From positions 2,841,474 through 2,905,473 of the forward strand of contig NZ_BMHD01000001.1 in the NCBI RefSeq assembly GCF_014640535.1: a stretch of 64,000 nucleotides of DNA. Reading direction: 5' to 3'. Below are positions 32,620 to 41,344 of the stretch, one piece after another. A model generated the notes under the pieces. That model was not told where the DNA came from. It saw only the letters and a list, made by a program, of their open reading frames with translations, and ran no database searches. This DNA is from Cnuibacter physcomitrellae (GTDB lineage: Bacteria > Actinomycetota > Actinomycetes > Actinomycetales > Microbacteriaceae). Positions within the stretch are counted from its first letter, which is position 1, and the number at the start of each line of letters is the position of its first letter. The position numbers and the translations under genes were made by a program.

Positions 32620-33513
32620 TCAGCCCTTGTGCTGCGCCCGGTAGGTCGACGGGTTCACCCCGTGGATGCGCCGGAAGTGCCGCGAGAAGTACAGCGGATC
32701 GGAGTAGCCGACCGCGGCCGCCACGTCGGCCACGGGCAGCGACGTCGTGTCGAGGAGGGTCCGTGCGCGGCCCATCTTGAGCGCCGTGTGGAAGGCCCCC
32801 GGGCCACCGCCCGTCGCCTCCCGGAAGAGCGCGCTGAGGTGCGAGGGCGAGAGCCCCACGATCGCCGCGAGCTCGGGCACCGGGATGGTGCTCTCCACCC
32901 GCGACTCCAGGTAGCGCATGGCGCGTTCGAGGGGGGAGCCGGAGGCGGGCAGCACGCTGTCGACGGTGATCCGCGTGAGCAGGTTCCAGGCGATCCCCGA
33001 CGCGGCCAGCAGATGGATGGGGGACAGGCGCCCCTCGAGCGTGGTCACCAGCTCGTCGAAGAGCGCCGCGACCCGGTCGATCGTGCGGAGCCGGGTGAGC
33101 GAGCCCTCGGCGGCGAGCATCCCGCCCACCAGGTCGGGGACGTCGGCGCCGCGGATGTGCATCCACCAGATCGTCCAGGGGTCGTCCTCCGACGCCGAGT
33201 AGTCGTGAGGGGTGAAGGGCGGGATGACGGCGCACGTGCCCGGTGTGACGAGCGTCGTGCGACCGTCGATCGTGACCTCGCCGCTGCCCGACACGCAGAG
33301 CAGCACGATGGTCTCCGCCGTGCCGTTCTTCCGCCGGCGGCGGTGCCTGTCGGCCGTGGGGAAGTACCCGGCGTCCGTCACCAGGAGCTGGCGGGTCCCC
33401 GCCCGGCCGGAGGCGGCATCGACCTGCGGGCGCGGCACCACGCAGAGCCGCTGGTTGCGGAAGCCCTCCTTGCGATAGTGCGGAGTGGCCTCAGCCATCG
33501 TCGATTCGTTCAT
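32620..33513 (-). CDS. AraC family transcriptional regulator with cupin sensor
   Basis: 297 residues. An N-terminal AraC-type cupin (GSGEVTIDGRTTLVTPG, VIPPFTPHDYSA) binds the effector; the C-terminal double helix-turn-helix reads LAAIVGLSPSHLSALFREATG and VADVAAAVGYSDPLYFSRHFRRIHGVNP. Probably activates the flanking transporter and the divergent DUF5107-epimerase genes when its sugar is present, by analogy with AraC and RhaR. ATG 33513. The 71-nt divergent gap before DUF5107 is where its site is most likely. Confidence 0.92.
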   Translation of the reverse strand: MNESTMAEATPHYRKEGFRNQRLCVVPRPQVDAASGRAGTRQLLVTDAGYFPTADRHRRRRKNGTAETIVLLCVSGSGEVTIDGRTTLVTPGTCAVIPPFTPHDYSASEDDPWTIWWMHIRGADVPDLVGGMLAAEGSLTRLRTIDRVAALFDELVTTLEGRLSPIHLLAASGIAWNLLTRITVDSVLPASGSPLERAMRYLESRVESTIPVPELAAIVGLSPSHLSALFREATGGGPGAFHTALKMGRARTLLDTTSLPVADVAAAVGYSDPLYFSRHFRRIHGVNPSTYRAQHKG

Positions 33514-33584
33514 GCGCTGCCTCGCAGCTCACCCTATCCGCGACCCGCCCACGTTCACGACCCGTCCATCCCAGGAGGCCGACG

Positions 33585-36539
33585 ATGACCGCTGATCCCA
33601 CGATCGCGGTGCCCGAGCTCGCGCAGCTCACACTGCCCGACGTGCCGGAGGAGCTGAGGGCCGACCTCGAGGCCGGCCGACCGGTCGCCTGGAGCGAGCC
33701 GCTCACCATCCGCACCTACGAGGCGGAGACCCCGAGCGAGTATCCGATGTACCTCGACCAGCGCGTGTACCAGGGCTCGAGCGGGCGGGTGTACCCGCTG
33801 CCGTTCACCGAGCGCATCGCCGACGAGGCCCACGACCGCCAGTGGCAGGCGATCCACCTCGAGAACCGGTACGTCCGGCTCGTGGTGCTGCCGGAGCTCG
33901 GCGGTCGGATCCACATCGGGTACGACAAGACCACCGGGTACGACTTCTTCTACCGCAACAACGTGATCAAGCCGGCGCTGGTGGGACTGGCCGGGCCGTG
34001 GATCAGCGGCGGCGTGGAGTTCAACTGGCCCCAGCACCACCGGCCCGCCACCTACCTGCCCGTCGAGACGGCCCTCGAGCGCGGCGACGACGGCTCGATG
34101 ACCGTCTGGTGCGCCGACCACGACCCGTTCACCCGGATGGCCGCCCACCACGGTGTGCGGCTGCGGCCCGACAGCACCGTGGTCGAGCTTGCGGTACGCC
34201 TGCACAACCGCACCAGCGAGCGGCAGACGTTCCTGTGGTGGGCGAACGTCGCCGCGCGCGTGCACGACGACTACCAGTCCTTCTTCCCCGAGGACGTGCG
34301 GTACGTCGCCGACCACGCGCGGCGTGCGATCACGGCGTTCCCCGCCGCCGATCGCCCCTACTACGGGGTCGACTACCCGGCGCTGGCCGAGGCGCATCCG
34401 GGAGCCGACCGCATCGACTGGTACCGCAACATCCCGGTGCCGACCTCGTACATGATCGTCGACTCGCAGCAGGACTTCTTCGGCGGATACGACCACGCCG
34501 CGGGGGCCGGCTTCGTGCACTGGGCCGAGCGGCGCCTCTCCCCGGGCAAGAAGCAGTGGACCTGGGGCGACGCACCCTTCGGGCACGCCTGGGATGCGCA
34601 GCTCACCGACGGCGACGGACCCTACGTCGAGCTCATGGCCGGCGTCTACACCGACAACCAGCCCGACTTCTCCTGGCTGCTGCCGGGCGAGACGAAGGTG
34701 TTCACCCAGCACTGGTTCCCGATCCCCGCCATCGGGCCCGCCCGCCAGGCCACCCCGGACGCGGCCGTCGGGATCACGACGGGCGCGGGGGTCGAGGCGC
34801 TCTTCGCGGTCACCTCGCCCCAGCCCGACGCCGTGGTGCGGATCCTGCGCGGTGGCGAGGTCGTGGAGTCGCGGACCGTCGCGATGGTGCCCGGCGTGCC
34901 GGTGTCGGTCACGGCTCCCACGCTGTCGGGCGACGACCCCGAGGTCGCCGCCGAGCTCGTCGACGCGTCCGGGCATCTCCTCGTGCGCTGGGCCCCGACG
35001 CGGACCACGGACGAGGAGCCCTGGGTGGCCACCGAGCCGCCCGCGCCCGAAGAGATCGCGAGCGTCGAGGAGCTGTACCTCACGGGACTGCACCTCGAGC
35101 AGTTCCGCCACCCGACGCGGTCGCCCCTGGCGTACTGGGAGGAGGCGCTCCGGCGCGACCCCGGTGACGTGCGGACGAACCTCGCGCTCGCGAGCCGCGA
35201 GCACCGCGCGGGCTCGTACGCGGCGGCGCTGGCCCGCGTGGAGCTCGCGCTGGACCGGCTCACGCGACGGAACGCGAACCCGGCGGACGCCGAGGCCTAC
35301 TACCTCGCCGGGCTCATCCTGACCCGGCTGGGTCGGGACGAGGAGGCGGAACGCCACCTCGGGAAGGCCGGGTGGGACGGCACGTGGGCCGCGGCCGCGG
35401 GCTACGAGCTCGCCGCCTCGCTCTCCCGGCGCGGCCGTCTGCGCGCCGCCCTGCGCGTGCTCGACACCCTCGACGGCGTCGTGGGGCACGACAGCCGACG
35501 CGCGGTCCTCCGTGCTGTGCTGCTGCGACGCAGCGATCGGACGGCCGAGGCGGACGCCCTGCTCCGGGCGGAGCTCGTCGCCGAGCCGCTGAACGTCGCG
35601 GTGCGCGTGCTCCTCGGGCAGCCGGTCGCGGAGGACGCCGGTCTGCTGCTCGACGTCGCTCTCGAGCTCCGCGCCTGCGGTGCGGATGACGCGCTCCACC
35701 TGTTCCTGCGCGCCGCGGCGGCGGCTCCGACCGACGCCGGCAACCTCGGACCGGTCGCCCACTACCTCGCCGCCCAGCTGCTCGACCGCCGAGGTGACTC
35801 CGACGGGGCGGCACGGGAACGGGCGGCCGCCCGCGCATCCGATCTCACCCGGGCCTTCCCGTCCGGCCTCGACGCGCACGACGCACTGGTGGCCGCACTC
35901 GAGGTCGACGAGGGCGACGCGGTCGCGCACTTCCTGCTCGGCATGCTGCTCTATTCGAGCGGCCGCCGGGCCGACGCGCAGCACCACTGGGAGGCCGCGC
36001 TCGAGCTCGGCCTCCGCGATCCCGTGCTGCTCCGCAACGCGGCGCTCGCGGCCTACGCCGTCGCCCACGACGACGGGACGGCCTGGCGGCGCTACGAGGA
36101 GGCGCGTGCGCTGGCACCCGCCGACGCCCGGCTGCTCTACGAGCAGGATCAGCTCGCCGCCCGGCTGGGACAGAGCCCGGCCGAGCGTCTCGCCCGGCTC
36201 GAGCCCCTGGCCGAGGTGGTCCTGCGGCGCGACGATCTCACGATCGAGTACCTCGGGCTGCTGATCGCCGAGGGGCGTGCCGCGGAGGCCCTGGAGATCC
36301 TGCTGTCGCGACCCTTCCATCCCTGGGAGGGCGGCGAGGGGCGTGCGCTGGCCACCTGGGACGCGGCCCGCGAGGCGCTCGGTCTGCCGCTCGCCGATCC
36401 ACCCGCCTCCCTCGGCGAGGCCCGGCCGCGGTACACCGCGCCGGCGCCGGTGCGCGACGACGGGACGACGGACTACTTCGCCACCAGCCTGCCCGAGCTG
36501 CTCCTGTTCACCCGGGAGTCGGCGGGCGACGGGGTGTGA
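33585..36539 (+). CDS. DUF5107 domain protein with TPR-like C-terminal repeats
   Basis: 984 residues. The first 430 or so form a DUF5107 beta-sandwich related to galactose mutarotase folds: LENRYVRLVVLPELGGRIH, GYDFFYRNNVIKPALVGLAG and WISGGVEFNWPQHHRP are the marks. From about residue 500 there are helical repeats of TPR type (REHRAGSYAAALARVELAL, AEAYYLAGLILTRLGRDEEA). No signal peptide. In sugar-use clusters DUF5107 proteins probably act on or sense carbohydrate; a defined activity is not known to me. AGGAGG precedes ATG 33585. Overlaps the epimerase gene by GTGTGA. Confidence 0.85.
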   Translation: MTADPTIAVPELAQLTLPDVPEELRADLEAGRPVAWSEPLTIRTYEAETPSEYPMYLDQRVYQGSSGRVYPLPFTERIADEAHDRQWQAIHLENRYVRLVVLPELGGRIHIGYDKTTGYDFFYRNNVIKPALVGLAGPWISGGVEFNWPQHHRPATYLPVETALERGDDGSMTVWCADHDPFTRMAAHHGVRLRPDSTVVELAVRLHNRTSERQTFLWWANVAARVHDDYQSFFPEDVRYVADHARRAITAFPAADRPYYGVDYPALAEAHPGADRIDWYRNIPVPTSYMIVDSQQDFFGGYDHAAGAGFVHWAERRLSPGKKQWTWGDAPFGHAWDAQLTDGDGPYVELMAGVYTDNQPDFSWLLPGETKVFTQHWFPIPAIGPARQATPDAAVGITTGAGVEALFAVTSPQPDAVVRILRGGEVVESRTVAMVPGVPVSVTAPTLSGDDPEVAAELVDASGHLLVRWAPTRTTDEEPWVATEPPAPEEIASVEELYLTGLHLEQFRHPTRSPLAYWEEALRRDPGDVRTNLALASREHRAGSYAAALARVELALDRLTRRNANPADAEAYYLAGLILTRLGRDEEAERHLGKAGWDGTWAAAAGYELAASLSRRGRLRAALRVLDTLDGVVGHDSRRAVLRAVLLRRSDRTAEADALLRAELVAEPLNVAVRVLLGQPVAEDAGLLLDVALELRACGADDALHLFLRAAAAAPTDAGNLGPVAHYLAAQLLDRRGDSDGAARERAAARASDLTRAFPSGLDAHDALVAALEVDEGDAVAHFLLGMLLYSSGRRADAQHHWEAALELGLRDPVLLRNAALAAYAVAHDDGTAWRRYEEARALAPADARLLYEQDQLAARLGQSPAERLARLEPLAEVVLRRDDLTIEYLGLLIAEGRAAEALEILLSRPFHPWEGGEGRALATWDAAREALGLPLADPPASLGEARPRYTAPAPVRDDGTTDYFATSLPELLLFTRESAGDGV

Positions 36540-37519
36540 CCGCCGCGGAGGCGGGCGCGGCGTCGGTGCCGGCGTCGGGGGTGCCGGCGTCCGCGGTTCC
36601 AGCGTCCGGGGTGCAGTACGAGGTCTCGGGCGGCGGGTACGAGGCCGTGCTCGGAAGCGTCGGAGCGACGCTCCGGTCCGTGTCGTTCCACGGGCGTCCG
36701 CTCCTCGCCTCGTTCGAGGCCGACGAGGTGCGGCCGGGGATGAGGGGCGCGCTCCTCGCGCCGTGGCCGAACCGCCTCGCCGACGGCCGCTACGAGTTCG
36801 ACGGGGTCGAGCACCAGCTCACGCTGTCCGACCCCGTGACCGCCACAGCGCTGCACGGTCTGGCCGCCTGGACCGACTTCTCCTGCGTGCGCTGGGGATC
36901 GGGTGGCGTCGCGCTCCGCGGGCGCATCGAGCCCCAGACGGGATACCCGTGGCGCCTCCGCCTCGACGTGGAGGTCTCCGTCTCGGCGGGCGGGATGCGC
37001 CAGCGGATCACGGCGACCAACGAGTCCACGCGGCGCGCTCCGATCGGGCTGGGCGTGCATCCGTACCTCGTGGTGGGCGCGGGGGCGGATGCGGGTGCGG
37101 CGTCGGCGGAGGGCGACGTGGACGGGTGGCGCCTCAGCATGCCCGCCACCGACGTGATGCTCGTCTCCGAGGACCGGATGCTGCCCCTCGGGGTCGTCGA
37201 CCTCGCCGAGCGCCCGGACCTCGACTTCACCGCGGAGCGGGAGATCGGCGACGCCGCGCTGAACCACGCGTACGCGGGGGCGGCCGGGGCGAGGCTGACG
37301 GATGCGCGGGGTCACGGCGTGGAGATGGGATGGGATGAGGGCTGCGCCTGGGTCCAGCTCTACAGCGACGACCTCGACGAGCCCGGCCGACGGCGGTCGG
37401 CGTTGGCCGTCGAGCCCATGACCTGCCCGCCCGACGCCTTCAGCTCGGGGATCGACCTCCGCGTCCTCGCGCCGGGGGAGTCGACCTCCCTGGAGTGGTG
37501 GCTCCGTGCCGTCTCGTGA
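36536..37519 (+). CDS. Aldose 1-epimerase (mutarotase) family protein
   Basis: 327 residues. Interconverts alpha and beta anomers of a sugar. GalM-fold motifs: LAPWPNRLADGRYEFDG (substrate arginine), TALHGLAAW (histidine), GLGVHPYL (catalytic histidine) and LAVEPMTCPPDAFSSG (catalytic glutamate). A low-complexity N-terminal run with VPAS repeats (about residues 10-27) is encoded by short tandem repeats. GTG 36536 overlaps DUF5107. Fits as a helper enzyme of the AraF-like sugar import system. Confidence 0.9.
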   Translation: MTAAEAGAASVPASGVPASAVPASGVQYEVSGGGYEAVLGSVGATLRSVSFHGRPLLASFEADEVRPGMRGALLAPWPNRLADGRYEFDGVEHQLTLSDPVTATALHGLAAWTDFSCVRWGSGGVALRGRIEPQTGYPWRLRLDVEVSVSAGGMRQRITATNESTRRAPIGLGVHPYLVVGAGADAGAASAEGDVDGWRLSMPATDVMLVSEDRMLPLGVVDLAERPDLDFTAEREIGDAALNHAYAGAAGARLTDARGHGVEMGWDEGCAWVQLYSDDLDEPGRRRSALAVEPMTCPPDAFSSGIDLRVLAPGESTSLEWWLRAVS

Positions 37520-37534
37520 GGCGGACTCGCCCGC

Positions 37535-39052
37535 TCAGGCTCGGCTGCGGCCGACGGTGGCCAGGGCGACCACGGCGGCGACGACCATCAGCGCGGCGCC
37601 GGTGAACGAGGTGAGGACGACTCCCGAGTCGAACGCGTGGCGCGCCGAGTCGACGAGGGCCGAGCCCACCGCATCCGGAAGCGCCGCACCCGCGTCGAGC
37701 GCGCCGGCGAGGGTCTCGCGCGCGGCGGAGGCGGCCTCGTCGGAGACGCCGCTCGGGATCACGAGGTGAGCTCGGTAGGCCGCCGCGAGCACGCCGCCCA
37801 TCACGGACGTGCCGAGCACCGCGCCCAGCTCGTACGCGGTCTCCGAGACCGCTGACGCGGCTCCCGCCTTCGCGGGCGGGACGGACGCGATGATGATGTC
37901 GTTCGACAGCGTCTCGGCGAGTCCGACGCCCACCGAGAGGGCGGCGAACGCGGTGCCGAGCAGCAGGACCGAGGCCGAGGCCCCCGCCAGCGCGATCGTG
38001 AGGTAGGCGGCGCCGGAGAGCAGCAGGCCGGAGGCCATCAGCACGGCGGGGCGGATGCGCCGCACGAGGCGCACCACGACGAGCCCGGCGACCATCATGA
38101 GCGCCGCCCCCGGCACGAGCACGAGGCTCGCCTCCAACGGGCCCAGCCCCACCACGAGCTGCAGGTGCTGCGAGAGGAAGTAGAGCAGGCCCACCAACGA
38201 GACCACGCTCATGAGGTTGACCAGCACCGAGCCGGTGAACGCCGGCACGGCGAACAGCCGCACGTCGAGCAGCGGATTGCGCTGACGCAATAGGCGACGG
38301 ACGAACAGGACACCGGCGACGATTCCGAGCACCGCTGCGCCGAGGGTGAGGAGGTCGACCCCCTCGGTGGCGACATGTTTGATGGCGAACACGATCGGCG
38401 CGAGCGCGAGCATGGACAGCCCGATCGAGGGCAGGTCGATGGGCCCGGGATCGGGGTCGCGGGACTCGCGGATGACGAAGGGCGCGAGCGCCAGCAGCGG
38501 CACCAGGATGGGCACGGCGATCAGGAACACCGAACCCCACGGGGCCACCTCGAGCAGGAGGCCGCCGACGATCGGGCCGACGGCGCCGCCGAAGCCGAAG
38601 CCGGTGGCCCAGATGGCGATGGCGAGACGGCGCTGCTCGCGGTCCTCGAACATCCCGCGGATGAGCGAGAGCGTGCACGGCATGATCGCCGCACCGAAGA
38701 CGCCCATCAGCAGACGGGCGACGAGCAGCATCTCCGCCGAGACGGAGAACGCCGCGAGGACGGAGACGACCGCGAACCCGGTCGCCCCGACCAGCAGCAG
38801 TCGTCGCCTGCCCCACCGGTCGCCGAGGTTGCCCATCGTGACGAGGAGCCCCGCGAGCACGAGCGGGTAGACGTCGACGATCCAGAGCTGCATCGCGGCG
38901 CTCGGCTTCAGGTCGAGCGCGATCCAGGGCAGCGCGAAGCTCAGCACCGTGTTGTCGATGGAGACCAGGAGCACGGGGAGCATCAGCACCGCGAGTCCCA
39001 GCCAGTCCCGAGCACCGGCGCGCACGGGTGAGGAAGGCGTCTGGAGGATCAT
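37535..39052 (-). CDS. MFS transporter, DHA2 family (EmrB/QacA/LfrA-like, 14 TMS)
   Basis: 505 residues with 14 membrane segments. Drug:H+ antiporter marks: MLPVLLVSIDNTVLSFALP in helix 1 (motif with Asp), GNLGDRWGRRRLLLVG between helices 2 and 3, and GAVGPIVGGLLLE in helix 5. It should export cationic drugs, dyes or biocides. ATG 39052 is used; the frame runs upstream into the operator. Transcribed divergently from a TetR repressor with a palindrome between them. A TATAGT -10 box at 39062-39067 (minus) fits. Confidence 0.93.
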   Translation of the reverse strand: MILQTPSSPVRAGARDWLGLAVLMLPVLLVSIDNTVLSFALPWIALDLKPSAAMQLWIVDVYPLVLAGLLVTMGNLGDRWGRRRLLLVGATGFAVVSVLAAFSVSAEMLLVARLLMGVFGAAIMPCTLSLIRGMFEDREQRRLAIAIWATGFGFGGAVGPIVGGLLLEVAPWGSVFLIAVPILVPLLALAPFVIRESRDPDPGPIDLPSIGLSMLALAPIVFAIKHVATEGVDLLTLGAAVLGIVAGVLFVRRLLRQRNPLLDVRLFAVPAFTGSVLVNLMSVVSLVGLLYFLSQHLQLVVGLGPLEASLVLVPGAALMMVAGLVVVRLVRRIRPAVLMASGLLLSGAAYLTIALAGASASVLLLGTAFAALSVGVGLAETLSNDIIIASVPPAKAGAASAVSETAYELGAVLGTSVMGGVLAAAYRAHLVIPSGVSDEAASAARETLAGALDAGAALPDAVGSALVDSARHAFDSGVVLTSFTGAALMVVAAVVALATVGRSRA

Positions 39053-39061
39053 GGCGACGTC

Positions 39062-39067
39062 TACTAT
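39062..39067 (-). promoter_or_regulatory. -10 box of the MFS exporter promoter
   Basis: TATAGT on the minus strand, about 10 bp before the ATG at 39052; the TetR operator overlaps its upstream edge and fills the -35/-10 spacer. Confidence 0.5.
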
Positions 39068-39082
39068 ACCGTCTGGACGGTA
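39067..39082. promoter_or_regulatory. TetR-type operator
   Basis: TACCGTC-TG-GACGGTA: perfect 7-bp arms with a 2-bp spacer, in the 94-bp divergent region between exporter and repressor. Its position against the exporter -10 box indicates repression by occlusion and autoregulation of the TetR gene. Confidence 0.85.
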
Positions 39083-39146
39083 CAGTGGCGAGTGACCGGA
39101 CCCGTGCTTGCGCGGCTTGCAGTGTTGCGGAGAGGAGAATGGCAGC

Positions 39147-39728
39147 ATGACGTCGGCCCGAGAGCGCATCCTCGACGCCTACGAGCGGCAGCTCGTCGAG
39201 CTCGGGGAACGCGGATCCACGCTCGACGCGATCGCCGTCGAGGCGGGGGTGTCGAAGGGCGGGCTGCTCTACCACTTCAAGTCGAAGGACGACCTCGCCT
39301 CGGGGCTCATCGCCCGGCTCACGGAGCGGGGCGCCGCCGACCTGGCGGGCTTCCCCGACACCGCCGAGAAGGCGATCCACCACTTCATCGTCGCCGCGAG
39401 CGACGTCGACGACCCTCTCGGGGCGAGCTACCTCGCCACCCAGGTGCTCGCCCGCGCGGGGCGTGCGGATGCGTTCGCCGCACTCCAGGACCTCGAGGAG
39501 GGCTGGTACCGCGCCATCCTCGAGCTCACCGGTGACCCCGTCGTCGCGAGGCTGATGCAGCTCGTGTCCGACGGCATCTACTACAACGCGGCGGTCGTGC
39601 CCGAGGGGTCGCCGCCCACGGCATCCGGCTTCACGCTGGTGCCCCTCGGCGAGGAGCGCGAGGCGATCATCGCCCGCCTGCTCTCGCTCCTCCCGCCCGC
39701 GGGCGCGAGTGGTCAGCGCGGCCAGTAG
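39147..39728 (+). CDS. TetR family transcriptional repressor
   Basis: 193 residues. The N-terminal DNA-binding domain reads LDAIAVEAGVSKGGLLYHFKSKDDLASGL; the rest is an all-helical ligand domain ending SLLPPAG. It belongs to the 'LLYHF' subgroup that controls multidrug exporters. ATG 39147 with AGGAG 11 nt upstream; longer frame from 39108 is unlikely because it overlaps the promoter. Overlaps the 3' end of the AlkB gene by 16 nt tail to tail. Confidence 0.92.
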   Translation: MTSARERILDAYERQLVELGERGSTLDAIAVEAGVSKGGLLYHFKSKDDLASGLIARLTERGAADLAGFPDTAEKAIHHFIVAASDVDDPLGASYLATQVLARAGRADAFAALQDLEEGWYRAILELTGDPVVARLMQLVSDGIYYNAAVVPEGSPPTASGFTLVPLGEEREAIIARLLSLLPPAGASGQRGQ

Positions 39729-40354
39729 GGCCTGAACTGCACGCTGATGCGGGGGCCGACGGCGCGCTTGGTCTTGAGGATGGCGTGCTCGTGCGTGCGC
39801 TGGCAGCTGCCGCCCATCACGATGAGGTCGCCGTGCCCGACGGGGAAGCGCATCACCGCACCGCCGCCCTTGCGTCGCACCGAGAGCGTCCGCTCGGCGC
39901 CGACGGAGAGGATGGCGACCATCGTGTCCTGGTGCAGGGTGCGGCCGACACGGTCTCCGTGCCACGCGACGCTGTCGTCGCCCGTGCGGTAGAAGCAGAG
40001 CCCTGCGGTCTCGAACACCTGCCTGGGCGGACGGCCGTAATGATCGTTCAGGGCCTCGCGCGCTTCGGTGAGGATCGGCAGCGGCAGCTCGTCGCCCCTC
40101 CCGTAGCGTGAGACGAGCCGAGGCACGTCGACGACGCGGTCGTACATCTCGCGCCGGTCGGCGACCCACGGCACGTGCAGGGCGAGCTGCTCGAACACCG
40201 CGTCGGAGTCGTCGAGCCAGCCCGGCCGCAGATCGAGCCACGCCCCCTGCGACAGCGTGATGCGCTCGACGGCGTCGCCGAGCGGCTGGAGGCCGGGGCC
40301 GCCGTCGAGGAGGTCGAGGGTGTCGAACAGCGACCCCTGATACTGCAGATCCAT
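39713..40354 (-). CDS. AlkB-like 2-oxoglutarate/Fe(II)-dependent dioxygenase
   Basis: 213 residues. Oxidative demethylation of alkylated nucleic-acid bases is the family role. The HxD iron motif is WHGDRVGR, the distal histidine is in RTHEHAIL and the oxoglutarate arginines in RISVQFRPYW. ATG 40354 is chosen because TAGGGT lies 7 nt upstream, the leaderless pattern seen across the window; the frame could extend to 40384. A LexA-like box overlaps the -35 region, so induction by DNA damage is expected. Convergent overlap with the TetR gene. Confidence 0.9.
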   Translation of the reverse strand: MDLQYQGSLFDTLDLLDGGPGLQPLGDAVERITLSQGAWLDLRPGWLDDSDAVFEQLALHVPWVADRREMYDRVVDVPRLVSRYGRGDELPLPILTEAREALNDHYGRPPRQVFETAGLCFYRTGDDSVAWHGDRVGRTLHQDTMVAILSVGAERTLSVRRKGGGAVMRFPVGHGDLIVMGGSCQRTHEHAILKTKRAVGPRISVQFRPYWPR

Positions 40355-40361
40355 ATGCACG

Positions 40362-40367
40362 ACCCTA
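40362..40367 (-). promoter_or_regulatory. -10 box of the leaderless alkB-like promoter
   Basis: TAGGGT on the minus strand, seven bases, then ATG at 40354; no Shine-Dalgarno. The SOS-like box lies 8-23 bp upstream. Confidence 0.55.
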
Positions 40368-40374
40368 CCGAGTT

Positions 40375-40390
40375 TCGAACACATGTTCTA
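40375..40390. promoter_or_regulatory. LexA (SOS) box upstream of the alkB-like gene
   Basis: TCGAAC-ACAT-GTTCTA: matches the actinobacterial LexA consensus TCGAAC-N4-GTTCGA at all but one position. It covers the -35 region of the alkB-like promoter, so LexA would block transcription until cleaved. Confidence 0.75.
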
Positions 40391-40425
40391 GTGCAGGCGG
40401 TTCGTCGACGGCCTCTCGGGGGGTC

Positions 40426-40454
40426 TTGACCGCGTCCGGGAGACTGGCTAACAT
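40426..40454 (+). promoter_or_regulatory. Promoter of the ArsR-SRPBCC operon
   Basis: TTGACC (40426-40431), 17-nt spacer, TAACAT (40449-40454). The ATG at 40463 is 8 nt past the -10, so the transcript is likely leaderless. Confidence 0.75.
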
Positions 40455-40472
40455 ACAACCTAATGGTTGTAT
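40453..40472. promoter_or_regulatory. ArsR operator overlapping the start codon
   Basis: ATACAACC-TAAT-GGTTGTAT, a perfect 8-bp inverted repeat with 4-bp spacer that spans the -10, start site and first codons of the ArsR gene. This is the place and form expected for autorepression. Confidence 0.85.
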
Positions 40473-40834
40473 CAGAGGATCTCTCGCAGGACGACGTCGA
40501 TCGCCTCTTCAGGGCACTGGCCGACGCGACGCGGCGTGACATCGTGACGCGGGTCATGGCATCCGGGCAATCGGTGTCGTCGCTGGCCGAGCGCTACGCC
40601 ATGAGCTTCGCGGCCGTGCAGAAGCATGTCGCGGTGCTCGAGCGGGCACACCTGGTCCGGAAGCAGCGCAACGGGAGGGAGCAGATCGTGCATGGAGATG
40701 TGGACGCCGTCCGCGCCGCCACCCGTCTGCTCGAGGGCTTCGAGAGGATCTGGCGGCAGCGCGTGGATCGTATGGACGACATCCTCGCGACCGACGAGCC
40801 GAGCGCTCGCGGCCGCGACCGACAGAAGGAGTGA
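40463..40834 (+). CDS. ArsR family winged-helix repressor
   Basis: 123 residues. Core RLFRALADATRRDIVTRVMASGQSVSSLAERYAMSFAAVQKHVAVLE is the winged helix of the ArsR type that pairs with SRPBCC (AHSA1) proteins; the metal-binding cysteines of classical ArsR are absent, so the ligand is not arsenic. The ATG lies inside a perfect palindrome and follows a near-consensus promoter without room for a Shine-Dalgarno. Co-transcribed with the SRPBCC gene. Confidence 0.9.
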   Translation: MVVSEDLSQDDVDRLFRALADATRRDIVTRVMASGQSVSSLAERYAMSFAAVQKHVAVLERAHLVRKQRNGREQIVHGDVDAVRAATRLLEGFERIWRQRVDRMDDILATDEPSARGRDRQKE

Positions 40835-40836
40835 CA

Positions 40837-41331
40837 GTGCCTGTCATCGCTACCGAGAAGGACGCCGAGGCCCTGACCCTCGCCATCGTGGCCGAGTTCA
40901 GCGCCGATGTCGCCAGGGTGTGGCAGCTGTGGGCTGACCCGCGCCGGCTGGAGCGGTGGTGGGGCCCGCCCACCTGGCCCGCCACCTTCCACGCCCTCGA
41001 CCTTCGCCCGGGTGGGCGTGCGACCTACGTCATGACCGGGCCCGACGGCACCCAAGCGGGCGGGGTGTGGGAGATCGTCACGGCCGAGGCCCCGACCTCG
41101 TTGTCCTTCGAGGATCGCTTCGCCGACGAGCGCGGGGAGCCGAACCCCGACATGCCGACGACCCACGTGACCGTCACGCTCGAGGCGATCGGCGGTGACG
41201 TCGACCGCACCCGCATGGTCGTCACCTCGCGCTTCGAGAGCGTCGAGCAGATGGAGCAGCTCATCGCGATGGGAATGGAGGAGGGCCTCCGGGAGGCCAT
41301 CGGCCAGATCGACGGGCTCCTCGTCCACTAG
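40837..41331 (+). CDS. SRPBCC (AHSA1-like) domain protein
   Basis: 164 residues. Bet v1-like hydrophobic-cavity fold: SADVARVWQLWADPRRLERWWGPPTWP and SRFESVEQMEQLIAMGMEEGLREAI are standard. GTG 40837 has AGAAGGAG ending 5 nt upstream and is preferred to GTG 40831, which overlaps the ArsR stop. Members bind lipids or small hydrophobic ligands; in ArsR-SRPBCC pairs the function is usually unknown. Confidence 0.9.
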   Translation: MPVIATEKDAEALTLAIVAEFSADVARVWQLWADPRRLERWWGPPTWPATFHALDLRPGGRATYVMTGPDGTQAGGVWEIVTAEAPTSLSFEDRFADERGEPNPDMPTTHVTVTLEAIGGDVDRTRMVVTSRFESVEQMEQLIAMGMEEGLREAIGQIDGLLVH

Positions 41332-41344
41332 CTCGCCACTCCGC

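Noticed and set aside
40463-40834. Arsenic resistance regulator
   Set aside because: The ArsR-fold protein lacks metal-binding cysteines and is paired with an SRPBCC gene, not with arsB or arsC.
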